DNA of 64,000 bases, from positions 248,001-312,000 of the forward strand of contig JUHI01000003.1 of assembly GCA_000799755.1 (NCBI GenBank). Direction: 5' to 3'. Below are positions 44,483-53,964 of this stretch, in pieces (position 1 is the stretch's first letter; every line of letters starts with the position of its first letter). The position numbers and the translations under genes are program-made. The notes below the pieces were generated by a model. The model saw nothing but the letters and a program-made list of their open reading frames with translations, searched no databases and had not been told where the DNA came from. Origin of the DNA: Martinezella tropici. Its GTDB lineage: Bacteria; Pseudomonadota; Alphaproteobacteria; Rhizobiales; Rhizobiaceae.

Positions 44483-45406
44483 GTGGCCGGTTTTCTCATC
44501 AAGCGATTGCTGCAGGCGATTTTCGTCATTATCGCAATCACGCTTCTCGTCTCATTCGCCATCCGCCTGACGGGTGATCCTGCCTTGATGATGTTTCAGG
44601 GTGGCGGCAGCATGACGGAAGACGATCTCGCGCGCATTCGCACCGCGCTTGGCACGGATCAGCCCTTTTTCGTCCAATATTTCACCTTCCTGAAGGGGCT
44701 GCTGACGCTCGATTTCGGCCGCAGCTTCACCGGTGGCACGCCTGTTTCCCAGTTGATTGCCAACGCCCTGCCCGCGACGCTTCTGCTCGCCTTCATCTCC
44801 ATGGTCGTGTCGATCGCGCTCTCCATCCCGCTCGGGATCAAGGCCGCGACGGCACGCGGCAAGACGGCGGACCAGATCATCCGCGTTCTCTCGCTGCTTG
44901 GCCTCTCCTTCCCGAATTTCTGGCTGGCGCTGATGATGGTGCTGTTGTTCTCCATCACGCTCGGCTGGTTGCCGCCGAGCGGCATGGTTGGCATTTCGAG
45001 CTACGTCATGCCGGCCGTGACGATGGGCGTGATCCTGACGGCGACGAACGTCCGCCTGGTGCGCACCGCGATGCTGGAGACGCTGCAGTCGCAATATATC
45101 ATGGTCGCGCGGGCCAAGGGGCTCAGCGAAAGCAAGGTGCTCTACAAGCACGCGCTGCGCAATTGCGCGATACCGCTCATCACCTATTTCGGCATCCAGT
45201 TCGGCGGCCTGCTCGGCGGCATCGTCGTCATCGAGCGCGTCTTCAACTGGCCCGGTCTCGGCACGCTGGCATTCGATGCCGTCGGCGCCCGCGATTATCC
45301 GGTGCTGCAGGGCGTGATCACCGTGCTGGCGCTGTTCATCGTCGGCGTAAACCTTCTCGTCGATATCGCCTATGGCCTCATCGACCCACGTATCCGCACG
45401 GAGTAA
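44483..45406 (+). CDS. peptide-type ABC permease (DppB/GsiC-like)
   Basis: A 307-residue permease with six membrane segments; starts at GTG (44483) with GGGGTAAG upstream. The first-helix segment LIKRLLQAIFVIIAITLLVSF and the coupling loop RTAMLETLQSQYIMVARAKGLSESKVLYKHALRN (quoted as YIMVARAKGLSE) are typical of the DppB family. Confidence 0.9.
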   Translation: MAGFLIKRLLQAIFVIIAITLLVSFAIRLTGDPALMMFQGGGSMTEDDLARIRTALGTDQPFFVQYFTFLKGLLTLDFGRSFTGGTPVSQLIANALPATLLLAFISMVVSIALSIPLGIKAATARGKTADQIIRVLSLLGLSFPNFWLALMMVLLFSITLGWLPPSGMVGISSYVMPAVTMGVILTATNVRLVRTAMLETLQSQYIMVARAKGLSESKVLYKHALRNCAIPLITYFGIQFGGLLGGIVVIERVFNWPGLGTLAFDAVGARDYPVLQGVITVLALFIVGVNLLVDIAYGLIDPRIRTE

Positions 45407-45411
45407 CGCCC

Positions 45412-46260
45412 ATGGCCGCCACGATCTCACGCCGTTCGCGTTTCTACAGCTTCGAATTCATCGTCGGAGCCTCGATCACCGTCGTCATCTGCCTTGCCGT
45501 GCTTCTCTCCGATGTGCTCTTCCCCGGCGGCGCCGAAAAGATCGACCTGATGGCACGCCTTGCCAGACCCTTCGTCAGCCTCGCTCACCCCTTCGGTACC
45601 GATCCGCTCGGGCGCGATGTGCTGGCCCGTGTCGTTGCAGGTGGCAAGATATCGTTGACCGTCGGCCTCATTTCCGTGGCTGGCGGCGTAGTGCTCGGCG
45701 TTTTGGTGGGCCTTGCCGCGGGTTATTATCGCGGCATCTGGGACATGCTGCTGATGCGTTTCGCCGACATCCAGCTCGCCATGCCTTTCATTCTTCTGGC
45801 AATAACCTTCATCGCCATCGTTGGCGGCAGCCTCACCAACACCATCATCCTGCTCATCGTCTCGCAATGGGTGCAATATGCGCGTCTTGTGCGCGGCTCG
45901 GTGCTCAGCCTGCGCGAGCGTGAGTTCATCCTGTCGGCGCGCGCCATCGGCGTCAAAGACTGGCGCATTATCTTCCAGCATCTGCTGCCGAACCTCGTCG
46001 GCCCGGTGATCGTGCTGATGACGCTGAACATCGCCAACAACATCCTGCTGGAAAGCAGCCTCACCTTCCTCGGATTGGGCGTCGACCCGACCATCCCGAG
46101 CTGGGGCGGCATGTTAGCCGATGGCCGCACCTATCTGCAGACGGCATGGTGGGTGAGCCTTTTCCCAGGCCTCGCGATCCTTTTGACCGTGCTCGGCCTC
46201 AATCTCCTGGGTGACTGGCTGCGCGACAGCCTCGACCCGACTGGCCGAACGACAAGGTAA
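45412..46260 (+). CDS. peptide-type ABC permease (DppC/GsiD-like)
   Basis: A 282-residue permease. HPFGTDPLGRDVLARVVAGGK (about 62-82, quoted as FGTDPLGRDVL) and the coupling loop REFILSARAIGVKDWRIIFQHLLPN are the DppC-family hallmarks. I use the ATG at 45412, 5 bp after the stop of the previous permease; an earlier in-frame start overlaps that gene by 240 bp and is not credible. Confidence 0.9.
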   Translation: MAATISRRSRFYSFEFIVGASITVVICLAVLLSDVLFPGGAEKIDLMARLARPFVSLAHPFGTDPLGRDVLARVVAGGKISLTVGLISVAGGVVLGVLVGLAAGYYRGIWDMLLMRFADIQLAMPFILLAITFIAIVGGSLTNTIILLIVSQWVQYARLVRGSVLSLREREFILSARAIGVKDWRIIFQHLLPNLVGPVIVLMTLNIANNILLESSLTFLGLGVDPTIPSWGGMLADGRTYLQTAWWVSLFPGLAILLTVLGLNLLGDWLRDSLDPTGRTTR

Positions 46261-46266
46261 GACATC

Positions 46267-47997
46267 ATGACCCTGATTTTCGAAAGAAGCTTTGAGCGAA
46301 CGTTGTCGCGCCTCGTTGCCGATGCCAAGGCCGGCCAGAATTTCGAGGCCTGGACCTTTGATGACAGGAAAAGCCGCCAGCAGGCGGAACGCGCGCTCAA
46401 GGAAAAAGGCGTAAACGCGCGCATTCGCAGCGCGTACAAGCCGCTGGTGAATGCCTTCGTCGAGGAGATCGATCTGCAGGATGTGGCTGCGATCGAGATC
46501 CATTATCCGGTTCATCCGAAGGCGCCGGATAATCGCTTCCGGCTGGAAGCCTATCCGCTAGCCGCGATGGTCGAAAATCGCAAAATCACCTTTGCTGCGA
46601 GAACCGACAGCGACTTTCATTATGATGTCGTGTTGCACACCAATGCCGGCAGTGCGCACCGATTGAAGGTGTTGGTGCCCAATCGCGTTCACATTGACGC
46701 AGCAGGCGAAACGAGCGTCTCGCCGACCGGTTGGCTCGTGCGGAATGGTGGCGTGATTGGCGAACCGCTGCGCACCGATTACGAAGATCTCTTCGAAGAA
46801 ACGATCGCCGCAATAACCCATTTCGACTGGGGTTCGACCGAACCCTATTTCGAGGAATTGAATATCCGCGTCGCCCTGCCGGCAGCGGATGAGGCCCTGC
46901 CAGTCGCCGATGAGGTCATGAGTCTGCGCGAGGCGCTGCATGAAGACTTCTATTTCTCCCTGCTTGAGTTCTTCCAGAAGAAGTCCGGCCGCCCGCTAGG
47001 CGACCGCGGATTGAAGCCCGGGCAGATCGTTCCGCAGATTCTGCAATCTTCCGGTGACGTCTCGGTAAAAGTGCAGACGCAACCGCTCAGCTCCCGCTAC
47101 TGGGATGGGCCGGAACAGCAGATCGAGACGGCCACGGAACCTCTGGCGGCGCGGCAGATCGAGGCTGTGCTTAACACTATCGGTGGCGAGGCGTTCGAAA
47201 CTGTCACTCGCTCTGGACGCTCTGTTCGCGCACGCTATGTCAAGGGCCGCGATGCCGCCGTAATGATCAGCGGTGGCCAGCACGCCAATGAGACGACCGG
47301 CGGCGTGGGTGCGCTGCGTGCCGCACAGCGCCTGGTCAAGGTCGAAGGCGCTCATTTCACCATTTCGCCGCTCGAAAATCCCGATGGCTACGCGCTGCAT
47401 CAGCGCCTGCGTCAGGACAGCCCGCGCCACATGTATCACGCCGCCCGCTATACCGCGCTCGGCGACGACCTCGAATACCGCACCGAAGAGAATGCCGGTC
47501 CTTATCTCTACGAGAAGAAAATCCGCTTTCAGGCGGAAAAACTGAGCGGCGCGCAGCTTCACGTCAACCTGCATGGTTACCCGGCGCATGAATGGACCCG
47601 CCCGCTTTCAGGCTATGTCCCGCGCAATTTCGCCATGTGGACACTGCCGAAAGGCTTTTTCCTGATTGCCCGCTATCATTCCGGCTGGGCGGCTCAGGCC
47701 GAGCGGCTGCTGGACAAGGTCACCAGGCACCTCGGAACCATCCCCGGCCTGTTGGATTATAACGACCGACAGATCGCGCTCTACGAAACCCATGCCGGCG
47801 AAACCGGATTCCGTATCATCAACGGCTTCCCCTGCCTCGCCAATATCGACGATCGCCATACGGTGCCCATCACATTGATCACCGAATACCCCGATGAAAC
47901 GATCTATGGCGAAGCCTTCGTCGACGGCCACACCGCGCAGATGGAAACCGTGCTTTCGGCCTATAGCTCCTGGCAGGACATCATGGCTTCGAGCTAG
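46267..47997 (+). CDS. M14-family zinc carboxypeptidase
   Basis: A 576-residue protein whose last 240 residues form an M14 domain: zinc ligands His339 and Glu342 in SGGQHANETTGG, ENPDGY at 370-375, third ligand His436 in VNLHGYPAHEWTR, and a probable catalytic Glu in LITEYPDE. The N-terminal 300 residues are a separate region of no clear family. No signal peptide is visible, so it probably works in the cytoplasm. It starts 6 bp after the permease gene, so it is part of the importer operon and may trim the imported peptide or open an amide bond in the ligand. Its stop overlaps the convergent lysR stop. Confidence 0.82.
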   Translation: MTLIFERSFERTLSRLVADAKAGQNFEAWTFDDRKSRQQAERALKEKGVNARIRSAYKPLVNAFVEEIDLQDVAAIEIHYPVHPKAPDNRFRLEAYPLAAMVENRKITFAARTDSDFHYDVVLHTNAGSAHRLKVLVPNRVHIDAAGETSVSPTGWLVRNGGVIGEPLRTDYEDLFEETIAAITHFDWGSTEPYFEELNIRVALPAADEALPVADEVMSLREALHEDFYFSLLEFFQKKSGRPLGDRGLKPGQIVPQILQSSGDVSVKVQTQPLSSRYWDGPEQQIETATEPLAARQIEAVLNTIGGEAFETVTRSGRSVRARYVKGRDAAVMISGGQHANETTGGVGALRAAQRLVKVEGAHFTISPLENPDGYALHQRLRQDSPRHMYHAARYTALGDDLEYRTEENAGPYLYEKKIRFQAEKLSGAQLHVNLHGYPAHEWTRPLSGYVPRNFAMWTLPKGFFLIARYHSGWAAQAERLLDKVTRHLGTIPGLLDYNDRQIALYETHAGETGFRIINGFPCLANIDDRHTVPITLITEYPDETIYGEAFVDGHTAQMETVLSAYSSWQDIMASS

Positions 47998-48866
47998 GCC
48001 TTGCCGGCCGATCGAGCCATATCGAGCAGCGCGGTCATGGCACTGGACGTATAAGCGTCCGAGCGACGCACGAAAAGCGTATCTACCAGCGACCGCTCCG
48101 GCGGAAGCTGATGAATTGCGACCCTGCCATCTTGATGAGCGGCTGCCACGGCGCCCTTTGGCAGAAGGGTGATGCCGACGCCGGCGGACACGCAGCTTAT
48201 GATCGTATCGAGAGAACCGAATTCCAGCGGTTTCGAAGTGACGATGCCCAAATCTGCCAGAAGCGCCTCCAGCCGCTGCCGATAGGAACAACCGATCTGA
48301 AAGACGATGGTCTTCAGATCAGCAATACCGACCAAATCCTCCAGCGTGGCGATGACGGGCGAGGTGACGAGAACGAGTTCCTCCTGAAAGATCGCCTCGT
48401 GCTCGAGATCGGGATGGCTGACCGGGCCTGCCACGAACGCGCCCTCTACCCGGCAAGCGACGACATCGTCGATGAGCCTGCGGGTCGTGCCCGTCGTGAC
48501 GACAAGGCGAACCTGAGGATAGGCCTTGGCAAATCGTCCCAGGAGCGGCGACAGGCGCAGCGCCGTGGTTGTCTCCAGACTGCCGATTGCGAGCGTCCCG
48601 CCCGGCTCGCCATCATCCTTGGCCGCGGTGCGGGCATCAGCCAGAAGCTTGGTGATGCGGCCGACAAAAGGCAGAATGCGCTGCCCGGCGGGTGTGGTCG
48701 ACACGCCCCTTGCGTGCCGGTGAAACAGGCTGACACCCAGCTCCTCTTCCAGTGCCCGGACACGCGCCGTCACATTCGATTGGACCGTATGCAGTTCCTG
48801 CGCCGCCCGGTTCATGCTGCCGTGCCGCGATACCGCCTCGAAAATTCTGAGATCGGATATGTCCAT
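47994..48866 (-). CDS. LysR-family transcriptional regulator
   Basis: A 290-residue LysR protein: helix-turn-helix at about 1-60 (FEAVSRHGSMNRAAQELHTVQSNVTARVRALEEELGVSLFHR, quoted as MNRAAQELHTVQSNVTARVR) and a periplasmic-binding-fold effector domain from about 90. It diverges from an MFS gene, a typical regulator/target pair. The effector is unknown. Confidence 0.92.
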   Translation of the reverse strand: MDISDLRIFEAVSRHGSMNRAAQELHTVQSNVTARVRALEEELGVSLFHRHARGVSTTPAGQRILPFVGRITKLLADARTAAKDDGEPGGTLAIGSLETTTALRLSPLLGRFAKAYPQVRLVVTTGTTRRLIDDVVACRVEGAFVAGPVSHPDLEHEAIFQEELVLVTSPVIATLEDLVGIADLKTIVFQIGCSYRQRLEALLADLGIVTSKPLEFGSLDTIISCVSAGVGITLLPKGAVAAAHQDGRVAIHQLPPERSLVDTLFVRRSDAYTSSAMTALLDMARSAGKA

Positions 48867-48898
48867 GCCCTACCTATCTCAATCAAAGATAACTCTTC

Positions 48899-48921
48899 TC
48901 ATAATAAATCAATTTTTATGA
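48899..48921. promoter_or_regulatory. candidate LysR box (T-N11-A type)
   Basis: TCATAA-N11-TTATGA in the 104-bp gap between lysR and the MFS gene, exactly the symmetric T-N11-A spacing expected for LysR proteins. Confidence 0.6.
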
Positions 48922-48970
48922 TATAGCTTGCAGCGTATTCTCTCAAGCACCGATCGTTGAGAGAGTTCCC

Positions 48971-50197
48971 ATGACCGACGCCGCAGCCCATGAAATCGAC
49001 CGGAACCACAAGACACAGGCGGCATGGCGCGCCATCCTGTCGGGATTCTGCGCCTGCCTTATCGGCATCGGGCTCGCCCGCTTCGCCTACACCCCGCTTC
49101 TACCCGCTATCGTCGATGCGCATTGGTTCGAAGCCGCCGCCGCGGCCTATTTGGGCGCCGCCAATCTTTCCGGTTATCTGGCCGGCGCATTACTCGGCCG
49201 GCCGGTCGCGACGCGGTTCTCCACCATTTTCACACTCCGGATCATGATGCTGGCCGCGACGGCTGCTTTCTTCGCCTGCGCCTTTCCTTTGAGCTTCCTA
49301 TGGTTCTTTATCTGGCGCTTTGCCGCCGGGTTTGCGGGCGGCGCCCTGATGGTGCTGGCGGCGCCGGCCGTCCTGCCGCTGATAGCCTCGGCGCGCCGAG
49401 GCCTTGCCGGCGGCGTGATCTTCATGGGCATCGGCGCCGGCGTTGCGCTATCGGGCACGCTCGTCCCCCTGCTGCTGCAGCAGGGCCTGCGCGAAACGTG
49501 GTTCGGCCTCGGAGCCCTGTCGCTGCTGTTGACCATCATCGCCTGGAGCGGATGGCCGCGTGATGTCGTCGCATCGCCCGCCCCGACCCATCATTCCCTC
49601 CACATCCCGGCGCCCGGCACGCTGCGTGCCGTTTATGTAGAATATGCGCTCAACGCGGCCGGTTGGGTGCCGCACATGATCTTCCTCGTCGATTTCGTCG
49701 CACGGGGGATGGGCCAGGGCCTGCAGGTCGGGGCGGAATATTGGGTTCTTTTCGGTATTGGCGCGACGATAGGCCCGCTTCTTGCCGGCCATCTCGCGGA
49801 TCGAACGGGTTTTGCGGCGGCACTGCGGCTCGCCTTCCTGCTGGAAGCCTTCGCTGTCGTCATTCCCGCTCTTGGCCTCGGACAGGCATGGCTCATCGCC
49901 TCGAGCCTGATCGTCGGCGCCTTCGTCACCGGAACCGCTCCCCTGGTGCTCGGCCGGATCGCGGAACTGCTGCCACATCATCCGGCCCAACAAAAGGCAG
50001 CCTGGAGCCTGGCGACGGTGTTCTTCGCATTATTCCAGGCGGTGGCAGCTTATGGACTTTCCTTCCTCTTCGGACGAACCGGCGGAAATTATCATCTGCT
50101 CTTCTTGATCGGCGCCAGCGCCATGGTGCTGGCTCTGGCGATCGATCTGGCCGTTCCTGTCTTCACCCACACCACCCGGCAGGGATCGGAAGACTAA
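48971..50197 (+). CDS. MFS transporter, YbfB/YjiJ family
   Basis: A 408-residue protein with about 12 membrane segments. GFCACLIGIGLARFAYTPLLPAIV (about 24-47, quoted as GIGLARFAYTPLLP) is the first-helix signature of the YbfB/YjiJ family, and ANLSGYLAGALLGRP follows. It is controlled in all likelihood by the divergent LysR. Substrate unknown; export of an aromatic or amino compound would be a guess. Confidence 0.88.
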   Translation: MTDAAAHEIDRNHKTQAAWRAILSGFCACLIGIGLARFAYTPLLPAIVDAHWFEAAAAAYLGAANLSGYLAGALLGRPVATRFSTIFTLRIMMLAATAAFFACAFPLSFLWFFIWRFAAGFAGGALMVLAAPAVLPLIASARRGLAGGVIFMGIGAGVALSGTLVPLLLQQGLRETWFGLGALSLLLTIIAWSGWPRDVVASPAPTHHSLHIPAPGTLRAVYVEYALNAAGWVPHMIFLVDFVARGMGQGLQVGAEYWVLFGIGATIGPLLAGHLADRTGFAAALRLAFLLEAFAVVIPALGLGQAWLIASSLIVGAFVTGTAPLVLGRIAELLPHHPAQQKAAWSLATVFFALFQAVAAYGLSFLFGRTGGNYHLLFLIGASAMVLALAIDLAVPVFTHTTRQGSED

Positions 50198-50354
50198 TTA
50201 CCCGTCAAAAGACCGGCGCAGATAGCGAAAACGACCATGTCGTCAGCAATAAATAAGGCTCTGATGGTTGTCGCGAACCCGTCTCGCAATACTTTACCCT
50301 GACAAAACCACGCTGCGCCCACATGGCGCCAAAGTTTCAGGCAAGTTGAGATTC

Positions 50355-51620
50355 ATGAGGCATTTTCTGCTGTTACTCGCTGGCCTGTCTGTTGCTTGTC
50401 TGGGATCATTCGCGCCGTCGGCGCATGCAGACGGATTTGTTCGCGCCGATCATCAGCGGATCGTCGATGAGAAGGGCAATGCGCTCATCCTGCGCGGCCT
50501 TGGCCTTGGAGGCTGGATGGTGCAGGAAGGCTACATGATGGGCCTTGCCAATCTCAAGGCGCAGCACATCATTCGCCACCGCATCTCGGAAGTCGTCGGC
50601 AAGCAAAAGACCGAGCAGTTCTATCGGTCCTGGCGCGACAATGCCGTGACCAGGGCGGATATCGATGCGATGGCCAAGTGGGGCTTCAACAGCGTGCGTC
50701 TGCCGATGCATTGGCAACTGTTCATCAAGGACGGAAGCGGCAAGGATGCACCACGGGATATCGTATGGAACGAAGAAGGTTTTCGACGGGTCGATGCACT
50801 GATCGGCTGGCTGAAAGCCAATCACATGTATCTGATCCTCGATCTGCATGCCGCACCTGGCGGCCAGGGTCACGACATCGCCATTTCCGACCGCAATCCG
50901 AGCAGGCCTTCGCTCTGGAATAGCGACAGGAACCAGGCAATGATGATCGCGCTCTGGAGCGAAATCGCGCGGCGCTACAAGAGCGAGGCGACAATCGCCG
51001 GCTACGATCTCCTCAACGAGCCGAATTGGGGTTTCCAGGACGAGAAAGACAAGGGGGGCTGCCGCGAAACCGAAAACCGGCCGCTGCGCGATATCTATCA
51101 GCGCACCATCCGCGCAATCCGCGCGATCGACACCAACCACATGTTGATCATCGAAGGCAATTGCTGGGGCAACAACTACGCCGGCATATTGCCGATTGCC
51201 GATCGCAATACGGCGCTCAGCTTTCACAAATACTGGACACCGACGACGCAGGAATCAATCGAGCCATTCCTGAAGCTGCGCGAACAATATGACATGCCGC
51301 TTTGGAACGGCGAATCCGGCGAAAACAACAACGACTGGTATGCCCGCGCCGTCGCTTTGCAGGAGAAAAACGGCATCGGCTGGTCGTGGTGGCCCCTGAA
51401 GAAAATGGGCGCGGGCAATCCGCTGGAGATCAAGGCGAATGACAATTATAATCGATTGACTGCCTATCTTCGCGGGGAGGGAAAGAAGCCCACGGCCAAG
51501 GATGCTTTTGCAGGCCTGATGCAACTTGCAACCGATAGCCGTTACGACAGGAACGTCCATCATCAAGGCGTGGTCGACACATTGATGGGCCCCTCTCGCA
51601 AATCGGACGCCACCGATTAG
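50355..51620 (+). CDS. secreted glycoside hydrolase family 5 enzyme
   Basis: A 421-residue protein with a signal peptide (MRHFLLLLAGLSVACLGSFA, cleavage near AHA|DG at about 26). The (beta/alpha)8 GH5 domain has LRGLGLGGWMVQEGYM, VRLPMHWQLF, LDLHAAPGG, acid/base Glu222 in YDLLNEPNW and nucleophile Glu320 in LWNGESGENN. It cuts a beta-linked glucan or similar polysaccharide outside the cytoplasm. An earlier in-frame ATG (50268) would add a non-signal leader, so 50355 is chosen. Whether it trims the cell's own exopolysaccharide or digests plant wall is open. Confidence 0.88.
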   Translation: MRHFLLLLAGLSVACLGSFAPSAHADGFVRADHQRIVDEKGNALILRGLGLGGWMVQEGYMMGLANLKAQHIIRHRISEVVGKQKTEQFYRSWRDNAVTRADIDAMAKWGFNSVRLPMHWQLFIKDGSGKDAPRDIVWNEEGFRRVDALIGWLKANHMYLILDLHAAPGGQGHDIAISDRNPSRPSLWNSDRNQAMMIALWSEIARRYKSEATIAGYDLLNEPNWGFQDEKDKGGCRETENRPLRDIYQRTIRAIRAIDTNHMLIIEGNCWGNNYAGILPIADRNTALSFHKYWTPTTQESIEPFLKLREQYDMPLWNGESGENNNDWYARAVALQEKNGIGWSWWPLKKMGAGNPLEIKANDNYNRLTAYLRGEGKKPTAKDAFAGLMQLATDSRYDRNVHHQGVVDTLMGPSRKSDATD

Positions 51621-51668
51621 GAGCGCACCATCGATTAGCACATGCGCCCCTTGAATTCCCGACTCGAT

Positions 51669-52733
51669 CTACCCGATCGCATGTCTGATGGTTTTCGAAA
51701 GACGCAAGAGCAACCGAGGCCTCGACGAGGCGACAAGCTTCCAGGACAGAATAGTCCTTGCCATGTTTCGAGGAAGCACGCCGATTGAAAGAAACCATCC
51801 GGCCAGCACCAGGCGACGTTTTCGCGATGCTTTCATTTTGAGGCTCGCAACGGCGCCAGCCGCAGCCAGCGAGAGCCTGGAATCATCCGCAACCGGATGC
51901 TGACTCCTATCGATGCAAAGCGATGCCAAACGCTCCTCCAAATGCACGGGATCGCGCAGACCGGCATTGTCGGGCACATCCAATCCAATGTCCGCCGCCT
52001 GATCCGACAATGCTTTCAATCGGCGAAAATCATGCGCAATACGCCACCGTGCACGCTGGCCGAGTTTTTCGGCAAAGACGGAGTGATTGGCGCCATGAAT
52101 GCGGTAAGCGCCAAGGCAATCCTCGATCGACGTCACCTCGCCGTGGAGCGGTGCCACCGTTGCAAGATATCCATCCGCACCCTGCCGGAACTCCGGCTCC
52201 GGGACTGGCATCACCCTGTCCAGCACCGAGCGCTTGAACGCCAGACCGCTTGTAACGGTCGTTTGATAGCGACCCTTGCGCAACAGTTCCGGGATGACAT
52301 CGCCGGAATCGAACGGCAATTCCATCGGCGGAAATATATCCTTCACATGCATCTCCTCATCAACGATATGCAGCCGGAACTGAACCTGCGCCGTCTTCTC
52401 TTCCCATGCTTCGACAACCTCCGACACCGCATTCGGATAGAGATAATCATCCGCATCGAGAAACAGTACGATCTCGCCGTGACTGGACGCAAAGCCTGTA
52501 TTGAATGCTGCAGCATGTCCGCCATTCACTTCGCGCAGACACGTTCTTATTCTAGAGCCATAGGAGGCAATGACATTCGCCGTCGCATCGCTCGACGCAT
52601 CGTCGACGACGATGACTTCGGCGTCGGCGTAATCCTGCTCCAATGCGCTGTCGATGCTACGCTTCAGAAAGTGGGCGTAGTTGTAATTTGCGATAACGAT
52701 TGAAACGGGCGTGCGATCTTGGATGGAATACAT
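51669..52733 (-). CDS. glycosyltransferase family 2
   Basis: A 354-residue GT-A fold enzyme: VSIVIANYNYAHFLKRSIDSAL (about 10-31, quoted as SIVIANYNYAHFLKRSIDS), VIVVDDASSD, and the metal-binding LFLDADDYLY. A GAGG site 9 bp before the ATG at 52733 supports this start over a longer frame that lacks homology. It probably transfers a sugar to an exopolysaccharide, LPS or protein; the nearby GH5 gene is convergent and not in an operon with it. Confidence 0.87.
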   Translation of the reverse strand: MYSIQDRTPVSIVIANYNYAHFLKRSIDSALEQDYADAEVIVVDDASSDATANVIASYGSRIRTCLREVNGGHAAAFNTGFASSHGEIVLFLDADDYLYPNAVSEVVEAWEEKTAQVQFRLHIVDEEMHVKDIFPPMELPFDSGDVIPELLRKGRYQTTVTSGLAFKRSVLDRVMPVPEPEFRQGADGYLATVAPLHGEVTSIEDCLGAYRIHGANHSVFAEKLGQRARWRIAHDFRRLKALSDQAADIGLDVPDNAGLRDPVHLEERLASLCIDRSQHPVADDSRLSLAAAGAVASLKMKASRKRRLVLAGWFLSIGVLPRNMARTILSWKLVASSRPRLLLRLSKTIRHAIG

Positions 52734-52975
52734 CGCATTGAACCTCGCAGATCTGCTTTGGTCGCGGCGAACCTTCTCATTCAGGTCCCTATAGATAAAG
52801 CGATTCCCACCGCGATATACCTCGGTGTATGGGTCGCATCTCATGAGTATATCAGGCGCGAGATGTCTGGATCGTATCGATCCACCTTGCTCTTTCGAGC
52901 CTCGTCAGTTTTATGGCTTTTGAATGACCGGCCCTCATATGTGAATGCCGGTCGTTCCATTCAGTCGATCAACTT

Positions 52976-53770
52976 CTATTTCACCTGATAGCGTCGAGCT
53001 GCAGCCGATCGCGACAGATTGGGCTTCAGCGCCTCTCGTGCAGCTTCATAGGCCTGCTGCAATCCGACATCTTCGAGAGCCGGGATCGTCGCGAGCTCTC
53101 CCTGATCAAACCCCACCAGAGCGGCATCGACCATGTCCTCAGTCGACATGACGATTTCCGACGGCAGATGCTCGACGGAGATGCCGGCAACCGACCAGAA
53201 TTCCGTGGCGGTCGCGCCGGGCAGAACCGCCTGTATGCGAATGTTCTTTTCCGCCAACTCGTGCTTCAGCGATTGGCTGAAGGCCAGCACGAAGGCTTTC
53301 GTGCCACCATAAACGCCGTTCAGCAATTCCGGTGCGATTGCCACGATCGACGCGATATTGATGATGGAACCGCCCCCGCGCGCCACGAAGCCCGGCACGG
53401 CGGCATAGGTGAGCCGCATCAGTGCCGTAACGTTCAGATCGATCATCTGCTGCATCCTGTCGACATCCGCCTCCAGCAAGGGGGCCGCCCCGCCGAAGCC
53501 GGCATTGTTGACGAGAAGCGTGATCGCCTCGTCCGTCTTCAAGACATGCTCGATGCGGCGAAGATCGCCCGAAGCGCCGAGATCCGCCGCGATGACGTCG
53601 ACCTTGCGCCCCGTCTCCTTGCGCAGCCTATCTGCGATCGCCGAAAGCCGTTCTTCATTGCGCGCCACCAGAATGAGGTCGAAGCCGCGATTGGCAAGCC
53701 GATGCGCGTAAACAGCGCCAATGCCCGATGAAGCGCCTGTGACCAATGCCTTGCCTAGTGAATTTGTCAT
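52976..53770 (-). CDS. short-chain dehydrogenase/reductase
   Basis: A 264-residue SDR (DltE/YqjQ-like): VTGASSGIGAVYAHRLA near the N-terminus, VNNAGFGG at about 88, Ser in NIASIVA, YGGTK with Tyr and Lys, and PGATATEF. AAGGA at correct spacing favours the ATG at 53770 over one 9 bp upstream. It diverges from a GlxA-type regulator gene that likely controls it. Substrate unknown. Confidence 0.88.
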   Translation of the reverse strand: MTNSLGKALVTGASSGIGAVYAHRLANRGFDLILVARNEERLSAIADRLRKETGRKVDVIAADLGASGDLRRIEHVLKTDEAITLLVNNAGFGGAAPLLEADVDRMQQMIDLNVTALMRLTYAAVPGFVARGGGSIINIASIVAIAPELLNGVYGGTKAFVLAFSQSLKHELAEKNIRIQAVLPGATATEFWSVAGISVEHLPSEIVMSTEDMVDAALVGFDQGELATIPALEDVGLQQAYEAAREALKPNLSRSAAARRYQVK

Positions 53771-53964
53771 TGTTTCCATTCCTTGTGCTGCGGCGTTGTC
53801 ATCCCGCGTGCAGAAACAATACGCGTGAATGCTGATGACCGAAATGTCATATTCACAGCGTTTTAAGACATGATCTCCTGAGTGCTCGCCATAACCATGA
53901 AGAAATCACTGCTTCTGGTGGCGGAGAAGTGCTATAAGCACCTTTTCCAGCCGCGAGTTTTGCC

